Assembly: GCA_024638545.1 (NCBI GenBank)
Contig: JAHEKD010000006.1
Coordinates: forward strand, 1-10,706
Origin: Gammaproteobacteria bacterium
GTDB taxonomy: Bacteria > Pseudomonadota > Gammaproteobacteria > Arenicellales > JAHEKD01
Direction: 5' to 3'
Length of the DNA: 10,706 nt
Shown here: positions 5,964 to 10,706 of the stretch, piece by piece
Layout: every line of letters begins with the position of its first letter
How positions within the stretch are numbered: the first letter of the stretch is position 1
Notes under the pieces: model-generated
Databases searched by the model: none
What the model was told of the DNA's origin: nothing
Seen by the model: only the letters and a program-made list of their open reading frames with translations
Program-made: the position numbers and the translations under genes

Positions 5964-6823
5964 TAATCGTTTCCTTTAGTGTTTAAGCAGTATTTAATAA
6001 ACTCAATCTGGGCTTCATCCATCAAGGCGGGAGCATGTCCGGTATTCCTGAATGATTTTGAAACCAGGCCAGATTGCAGCTGTTTCATTTTTTCGAGTAT
6101 TGCAGGTGAAAGAATATCAGAATTTTCACCATGAAGCAGGAATATACGCTTGCCAATTTTCTTCCAGATCTCCCAAAGATCTGCATCTTCAGAGGCGTTA
6201 TGTTTGAACGGAACAACAATGCCGGGATCATAATTCGCAAGGATTTTGCCATTTTGGTTTCTATAGTGGCTGTATCTCGCCAGATGCTGCCACTGTCGAT
6301 CGCTAAGCTCGCCGAAGGGTGCATAGATCAGGCGCAAGTGCTCTTCAAAGTCAGCCAGGTCATCAAAGGCCATCGTCACGGAAAGATAGTCATTAATTCT
6401 GTTCGCGGCAGTCTCAGGAATTTCGGGCCCTACATCGTTAATGATCAGGTGCCTGAGCCGCTCTGGGTATAATGCTGCAACAAGCATCCCGATCAGTCCG
6501 CCCATTGATGTGCCCAGCCAATCCGCCGTGCCCAGTTTTAGTTCCTCGAACAATGCCATGCTCACCTCAACATAGTTGGGTATCGTATAGTCCATCTTAT
6601 TGTCAAGCCAATCACTCAAACCCCTGCCCGGGTAGTCCAGGGCAATTACCCTGAAGTTTTCAGAGAGCTTGCGAGCGAGAAAATCAAAATCCCGGCTATT
6701 ACGCGTCAGGCCGTGCGCACAAAATAATACAGGCAGCGTTGGCCCGCCCCAGTCGAGATAATGAATCCGGCAAGGCTTATCCTTTAGCCGGAATCTGAAG
6801 AAATTTGACGATGGCTGATTCAT
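5963..6823 (-). CDS. Alpha/beta-fold hydrolase
   Basis: The 286-residue protein is a standard alpha/beta hydrolase. It shows the oxyanion segment [11 protein letters not shown] (37-47, after strand VLFCA), [11 protein letters not shown] (61-71), the nucleophile elbow GTSMGG with Ser106, the acid in GENSDILSP (probably Asp236), and the catalytic histidine His263 in [12 protein letters not shown] cap region lies about 131-215. It has no signal peptide, so it is cytoplasmic. The substrate cannot be named; esterase, lactonase or C-C hydrolase roles are possible. A neighbour acting on methylglyoxal adducts leaves room for a thioester-type substrate, but that is speculation. The ATG overlaps the cyclase stop as ATGA, and no Shine-Dalgarno sequence is visible, so translation probably depends on ribosomes finishing the cyclase. 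Confidence 0.88.
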   Translation of the reverse strand: MNQPSSNFFRFRLKDKPCRIHYLDWGGPTLPVLFCAHGLTRNSRDFDFLARKLSENFRVIALDYPGRGLSDWLDNKMDYTIPNYVEVSMALFEELKLGTADWLGTSMGGLIGMLVAALYPERLRHLIINDVGPEIPETAANRINDYLSVTMAFDDLADFEEHLRLIYAPFGELSDRQWQHLARYSHYRNQNGKILANYDPGIVVPFKHNASEDADLWEIWKKIGKRIFLLHGENSDILSPAILEKMKQLQSGLVSKSFRNTGHAPALMDEAQIEFIKYCLNTKGND

Positions 6824-8514
6824 TTTGAAATAGTTCTGTGTGTTAAAAGCGATTGCTCAGTGAGTGCAATATCGATGGAATCAATTAAAATTTCTAGCAC
6901 ATCAATTGAGTCAACACAAAATACATCCATCGGAGTATTGCGCCCGTGAACGCTGACGGTGTGATTCAACAGCTTGCTGTAATCCGCATCACAATGCATT
7001 AGGAACGCTTTTGAAATGACCAGCAGACAGTTAAGCGGTTTGGTTTGTGCTTCCAGACGTGCCGCCGTATTGACAGTGTCCCCGATGGCTGAGAAATTGG
7101 GCGATTTTGGTGGTCCCATGCTGCCGACAATAGCATCTCCGAAATGAAGTCCTATCCCTATTTTCAGGGGTTTTTCCAGATCTGATTGTAATTTCATGTT
7201 TAAGTGATCAATGCGCCTGATCATCTCAGCGGCGCCGGCCAGCGCCTGTTTGCAGGCGGTTCTTGAGTCAGTATCTAATCCATACAGTGCCATTAATCCA
7301 TCCCCGGCAAACTGTGCATAGTGGCCTTTTGTGTGAATAAGGGCTTCGGACATTTGAATAAAAAACTGGTTGAGTAGAAACAATACGTCGTAGGGGAGTT
7401 TATGTTCAGATATTTTGGTTGACTCGCGAAGGTCGACGAACATGACGACAACCTCGCGCTCTTCACCACTAATGCCTCCAGCCGGATTGGCAAGTTTCAT
7501 ATTTGCATCGACCGGCAGCAGCGCCGTCACGTTCACGTCGCCTCTGAGCTCGGCCTGACAGGCCAGTCGAACACCTGGCGGGGCATTAATTCTTTTGAGT
7601 GCAGTTTTTTCAAGTTCCCCTTTTGGTTGCAGATGATCCATTCCCTGATTTACACGCACACGACAAGTTGTACAGCGCGCCCGGCCGCCACAGATCGAGG
7701 CATGTGGAAAATCAGCAAAACGCAAACCGTTTAATATTGATTGACCAACGGCTGATTTAATTTGAACCCCCGCAATCGAAATCGTGCAGGCCTTAGTGGC
7801 ACGAACGAAGTTTCTTCTATACCATTTTAAAAACAGCACGAGAACAGATATCCAAATCACTGCCCACAGTAAAGAATTCTCGACCGTGCTTATAATGCTG
7901 CTTATCTGCGGGTCATCTGGTTTAGCCACGTCATAGTCGAATGCTTCAGCACCTGCCTGTATGAAGCCGATCAAGGACAGCGTTGGCCAGAGAATGGCTA
8001 ATCCATAAATCCAGTACAGATTTTTAAAATACCAGGATTTTGTTTTAAGCCAGTAATGTAAACCCAGGCAAACATGAAGCCAGGCGACAATCGTCAGGCC
8101 GATCTGTCTGATGGTTTCCAGGCCATCGGTCCAGAGATGCTGAAGTATTAGCGGGTAACTTGTATCCATTTTAAAACCCGCATGGATACCGCGTATCGGT
8201 ACAGCATGAGGAATCAGCAGCAATATCATCACGATGCCGCTGAGTAGCTGGAGCTGTTGCCAAAGTGGAAGATTCAGCAATGGCTTGTTATAGAGGGCGC
8301 GCATGGCAATGCTGAAATGAATGATTAAGCTCAGGGCCAGCACAATAGAGCCGATTACACTGTGTATTATTTTTGTCGTGACCTGACGCACTGTTTCCAT
8401 GGCTTCAATACTAATCATACCCAGCATGTGGTTGCCCAGATGAATAAATATGAAGCCGAACATAATCAATGCGGTGATTGATCGAAGCCGGTTGATGAAG
8501 TAAGGGGAAATCAA
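6820..8514 (-). CDS. Six-helix membrane anchor / 2Fe-2S ferredoxin / class III nucleotidyl cyclase fusion
   Basis: This 564-residue fusion has three parts. Residues 1-235 hold about six membrane helices (near 11-33, 50-72, 86-104, 135-156, 166-187, 213-232) with histidines in or near them (25, 29, 51, 66, 103, 147, 153), like the heme-bearing anchor of succinate dehydrogenase. Residues about 243-333 are a 2Fe-2S ferredoxin domain with Cys275-x5-Cys281-xx-Cys284 and Cys319. Residues about 353-535 are a class III cyclase domain with metal-binding Asp361 (VMFVDLR) and Asp405 (FAGDGLMALYG), and the transition-state Asn482 and Arg486 in VNTAARLE. The residues that normally select adenine (Lys and Thr or Asp) are Gln401 and Ser475, so product identity is uncertain. 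Sinorhizobium meliloti CyaC is a known redox-regulated cyclase with a diheme anchor; redox control here is inferred. The start is TTG at 8514: an in-frame TGA lies three codons upstream and no better start is nearby. There is no clear Shine-Dalgarno sequence. Confidence 0.9.
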   Translation of the reverse strand: MISPYFINRLRSITALIMFGFIFIHLGNHMLGMISIEAMETVRQVTTKIIHSVIGSIVLALSLIIHFSIAMRALYNKPLLNLPLWQQLQLLSGIVMILLLIPHAVPIRGIHAGFKMDTSYPLILQHLWTDGLETIRQIGLTIVAWLHVCLGLHYWLKTKSWYFKNLYWIYGLAILWPTLSLIGFIQAGAEAFDYDVAKPDDPQISSIISTVENSLLWAVIWISVLVLFLKWYRRNFVRATKACTISIAGVQIKSAVGQSILNGLRFADFPHASICGGRARCTTCRVRVNQGMDHLQPKGELEKTALKRINAPPGVRLACQAELRGDVNVTALLPVDANMKLANPAGGISGEEREVVVMFVDLRESTKISEHKLPYDVLFLLNQFFIQMSEALIHTKGHYAQFAGDGLMALYGLDTDSRTACKQALAGAAEMIRRIDHLNMKLQSDLEKPLKIGIGLHFGDAIVGSMGPPKSPNFSAIGDTVNTAARLEAQTKPLNCLLVISKAFLMHCDADYSKLLNHTVSVHGRNTPMDVFCVDSIDVLEILIDSIDIALTEQSLLTHRTISK

Positions 8515-8618
8515 GTCAGGTCAAAGTTAAATTTAGCAGGTCATACCTTATACAGCTGTCGACGTATTAGTGAGCCGGGCATTCGCAGCATAAATGGTTA
8601 CAGCGCTATCAAGGCGGG

Positions 8619-8650
8619 TAAAAAAACCCGGGGATAACGCCAGATGCGGG
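8619..8650 (-). terminator. Weak terminator-like hairpin after the TlpA-like gene, with an alternative fold
   Basis: On the minus strand, CCCG (8650-8647) can pair with CGGG (8630-8627), followed directly by seven T (8626-8620). This resembles an intrinsic terminator for the dsbD transcript, but the stem is only four GC pairs with a 16-base loop. The same CGGG plus the next T can instead pair with downstream ACCCG (8619-8615), so the two folds exclude each other. The rest of the 145-base gap (8515-8659) shows TATAAG at 8549-8544 on the minus strand as a possible -10 box for the cyclase, without a convincing -35. Confidence 0.3.
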
Positions 8651-8659
8651 CAGATGCCT

Positions 8660-9184
8660 TTATTCAAGCAAAGGCTCAATCATGGCCTCGAGTTCATCGG
8701 ACGTAAAAACCCCCAGCTTTGTCTCCACCACCCTACCTTCTCTGTCTGTAATCAGGCTGAACGGAATTGCCCCGATATCATTATATTTGTTCATCAATTC
8801 AGGCGTGCTTTCGTCGGACATTAATAACGGGTAATTGATGTCCATGGTGTCGGCGAAGCGCTCTACCGGTTCGACATCATCGAGTGCAATGCCAATCACC
8901 TGCAGGCCCTTTTCGCTGTAACGTTGCTGAAAGTCAGCAAGCATCGGCATTTCTTCTCTGCAGGGTGTGCACCAGGTGGCCCAGAAATTAATCAACATGA
9001 CTTTGTCGGCCCACTCAGTTTGATCATACGAAATCCCCCGGTAGTCACTTAAAGTAAACACGACAGCATCGCCAGCGGCTTTTTCTGCCTGGACCTGTTT
9101 TTTGGCAAAAAATACGCCCGCATAGAGCGCCACCGCCCCGGTGATTGCGATTACAATCCAGCATATTAATCGCGATATCGACAT
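8660..9184 (-). CDS. TlpA/ResA-like membrane-anchored thioredoxin
   Basis: The 174-residue protein starts with an uncleaved-looking membrane anchor (about 7-27) that puts the rest in the periplasm. A thioredoxin-like domain follows, with LINFWATWCTPCREEMPML (64-82) holding the Cys72-Thr-Pro-Cys75 active site, and the cis-proline in GAIPFS (Pro141). Family members reduce periplasmic disulfides, for example in apocytochrome c maturation, and are recharged by DsbD or CcdA. The gene begins one base after the dsbD stop, so it is very likely co-expressed with its probable electron donor. The Shine-Dalgarno sequence is weak (GGGGCAG upstream, inside the dsbD end). It could be cytochrome-c specific or a general reductase; no cytochrome gene in the window decides this. 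Confidence 0.9.
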   Translation of the reverse strand: MSISRLICWIVIAITGAVALYAGVFFAKKQVQAEKAAGDAVVFTLSDYRGISYDQTEWADKVMLINFWATWCTPCREEMPMLADFQQRYSEKGLQVIGIALDDVEPVERFADTMDINYPLLMSDESTPELMNKYNDIGAIPFSLITDREGRVVETKLGVFTSDELEAMIEPLLE

Positions 9185-9185
9185 C

Positions 9186-10706
9186 TCAGGACTGCCCCAG
9201 GATGGAATTGAGGAGTTCTAAAAATTCATCGCTGTCCTTATACCCGTAGAATTTATACTTATCGAGTTCGTTTCCATTTGAGTCAAAAAAAAGAGTAGCG
9301 GGCGGACCATAGACATTGAAGCGTTTTTTAACAGCCTTGACACGATCATCTGTCGCATCGGTGACGTCCACTTTGATCATAATAAAGGCTTTGTCCAGCG
9401 TGCTTACCACTTCAGGTGCTTTAAAAGTCGTGCCGTCCATGCGCAGACAATCAAGGCACCAGTCAGCATAGTAGTCCAGCATAAGCAGTTTATTTTGTGA
9501 TTTTGCTGTGTCGAACAGTATGTCGACTTCCTCAATGCTGCTGACGACGGTAAATTTTGCTTTTTCTGCCGGCGTGCCAGACTCGTTGGCAATCAATTGA
9601 TTCAATGGAAGCGGGTTGAAAATGTCCCTGTAACCGTTAAAACCGCCAACCAGCGCCAGCACTCCCCAGCACATAAACACAACAGTCAACGTTTTTGTAA
9701 GGATTTTCAGGCTCCCCAGATTCCCGGGTATTGCAAGATAAAACAGGTATATTGCGCTGGCAATTAGTAAAAGACTCCATAAAAACAGGACCGGAACGGC
9801 AGGTATAAAACCAAGCAGGTAAATAGCAGCAGCCATCAACAGCATGCCGATCAGCCTGTTGATTACCGTCATCCAGGTGCCTGCTCTGGGGATGAGATGG
9901 CCAAACTCAAATCCAAAAAATATCAACACCACGCCCATGCCCATGGCCATGCAGAACATGAGTGCACCTCCCAGTAGTGCACTGCCTTTGGCGATCGCAA
10001 TCCCCAAAGTTGAAATCAACAGTGGCGAGACGCATGCGCCGACGATCAGGGCCGAGAACATGCCCATTGCAAAGATGGAGATAACACCGCCACCAGCCAG
10101 CCTCCAGCTGTGACCTGACAGCGTTGTTTGTATAAAAGCAGGCACCTGCAGTTTATACAGTCCAAACATTGAAAGAGCCATTAAAACCAACAAACTGCTG
10201 AGTAAACCTATCGCCAGCGGTGTCTGAAAATAGGCCTGAAGCTGTTCCCCGGTGGCGCCCGCTACAGCTCCGATCAAGGTGTAGCTTGCAGCTGTACCGA
10301 GTACGTAAATCAGTGATAATAAGCCTGAGTGATTTAATCCACCCTTGCCACGTTCAGCCATGATAATGCCGGAGAGGATCGGAATCATGGGGAGTACACA
10401 GGGCGTAAAGGTGAGCAGCAACCCGCCGCCAAAGGCGGCAAGCAGATACCAGAAAATGCTTTTGTCGGGTTCACTTAGAACATTTAAAGGTCTATCCTCG
10501 GCAAAAGGCCCATCGAAATCTGCAAGCGTCAACCCCAGTGTGCGGGTTTGCGGCGGATAGCAAATTCCGTCTTCAGCGCAACCCTGATATTCAGCGGTTA
10601 ATCGCAGCTCATTGGTTTTTGAGCGTCGGGCCAGATTGATTGGAATGCTTGCAGTGTCATAATAAACCTCAATCTCGCCAAAATGCGGATCATCTTTAAT
10701 AATGCC
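9186..10706 (-). CDS. dsbD: Thiol:disulfide interchange protein DsbD, partial (N-terminus outside the window)
   Basis: DsbD moves electrons from cytoplasmic thioredoxin across the inner membrane to periplasmic proteins. The open frame runs to the window edge, giving 506 visible residues. The end of the periplasmic alpha domain is present, with its redox cysteines in YQGCAEDGICYPP (10590 to about 10552). The membrane beta domain follows, with eight or so helices and its cysteines in FTPCVLPMIP (codon 10400-10398) and GACVSPLL (10034-10032). The gamma thioredoxin domain has YADWCLDCLRMD (cysteines at 9458-9456 and 9449-9447) and GPPATLFF as the cis-Pro region. All six catalytic cysteines are present. 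A TTG at 10532 could be read as a start, but conserved alpha-domain sequence continues upstream of it, so it is an internal leucine codon. The TlpA-like gene starts one base after the stop. Confidence 0.95.
   Translation of the reverse strand, partial: GIIKDDPHFGEIEVYYDTASIPINLARRSKTNELRLTAEYQGCAEDGICYPPQTRTLGLTLADFDGPFAEDRPLNVLSEPDKSIFWYLLAAFGGGLLLTFTPCVLPMIPILSGIIMAERGKGGLNHSGLLSLIYVLGTAASYTLIGAVAGATGEQLQAYFQTPLAIGLLSSLLVLMALSMFGLYKLQVPAFIQTTLSGHSWRLAGGGVISIFAMGMFSALIVGACVSPLLISTLGIAIAKGSALLGGALMFCMAMGMGVVLIFFGFEFGHLIPRAGTWMTVINRLIGMLLMAAAIYLLGFIPAVPVLFLWSLLLIASAIYLFYLAIPGNLGSLKILTKTLTVVFMCWGVLALVGGFNGYRDIFNPLPLNQLIANESGTPAEKAKFTVVSSIEEVDILFDTAKSQNKLLMLDYYADWCLDCLRMDGTTFKAPEVVSTLDKAFIMIKVDVTDATDDRVKAVKKRFNVYGPPATLFFDSNGNELDKYKFYGYKDSDEFLELLNSILGQS

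Noticed and set aside
8641..8657. Direct repeat CAGATGC twice before the TlpA-like stop codon, considered as a regulator site.
   Set aside because: Only seven bases long, no symmetry, and positioned just after a gene end.
10530..10532. TTG as the start codon of a short CcdA/DsbD-like protein.
   Set aside because: The same frame continues upstream to the window edge and encodes the conserved DsbD alpha-domain cysteine motif, so the TTG is internal.
10345..10560. Plus-strand frames opposite dsbD (also 9844-10113).
   Set aside because: They are shadows of conserved DsbD membrane-domain coding sequence on the minus strand; Met- and Pro-rich composition follows from the antisense of hydrophobic helices.

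Overview
The window looks like chromosomal DNA of a Gram-negative bacterium, most likely a gammaproteobacterium. The evidence is a three-domain DsbD, a membrane-anchored TlpA-type thioredoxin, a thyA/folA pair and a Sel1-repeat lipoprotein. The lineage is inferred from gene types only. No tRNA, rRNA, CRISPR array, insertion sequence or phage gene was seen. Coding density is high.

Layout. (1) Positions 1-1632, minus strand: a ycaO gene followed after 12 bases by a tfuA gene that runs off the left edge. Together they form a peptide-backbone modification pair of the thioamide-installing type. (2) Positions 1633-1743: a compact divergent control region with three short perfect inverted repeats. 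(3) Positions 1744-4880, plus strand: a single-pass membrane penicillin-binding transpeptidase, thyA (thymidylate synthase) and folA (dihydrofolate reductase). The first two are 24 bases apart. thyA and folA are separated by a 239-base gap with several hairpins, direct repeats and a perfect TATAAT just before folA. (4) Positions 4852-8514, minus strand: four tightly packed genes. In transcription order they are a six-helix membrane / 2Fe-2S ferredoxin / class III nucleotidyl cyclase fusion, an alpha/beta hydrolase (4-base ATGA overlap), a glyoxalase-I-like VOC protein (1-base TAATG overlap), and a Sel1-repeat lipoprotein whose end overlaps the end of folA by 29 bases. (5) Positions 8660-10706, minus strand: dsbD (5' end outside the window) and a TlpA/ResA-like thioredoxin one base behind it.

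How the genes fit together. ThyA and DHFR are a metabolic pair: ThyA oxidises methylene-tetrahydrofolate to dihydrofolate and DHFR reduces it back. DsbD and the TlpA-like protein carry reducing power from the cytoplasm to periplasmic thiols. The cyclase next to them carries a membrane anchor rich in helix histidines and a ferredoxin domain, so the right half of the window has a redox theme. The most unusual objects are this three-part cyclase, whose two purine-selecting residues are not the usual adenylate-cyclase ones, the stand-alone YcaO-TfuA pair without a visible precursor peptide, and the structured thyA-folA spacer.
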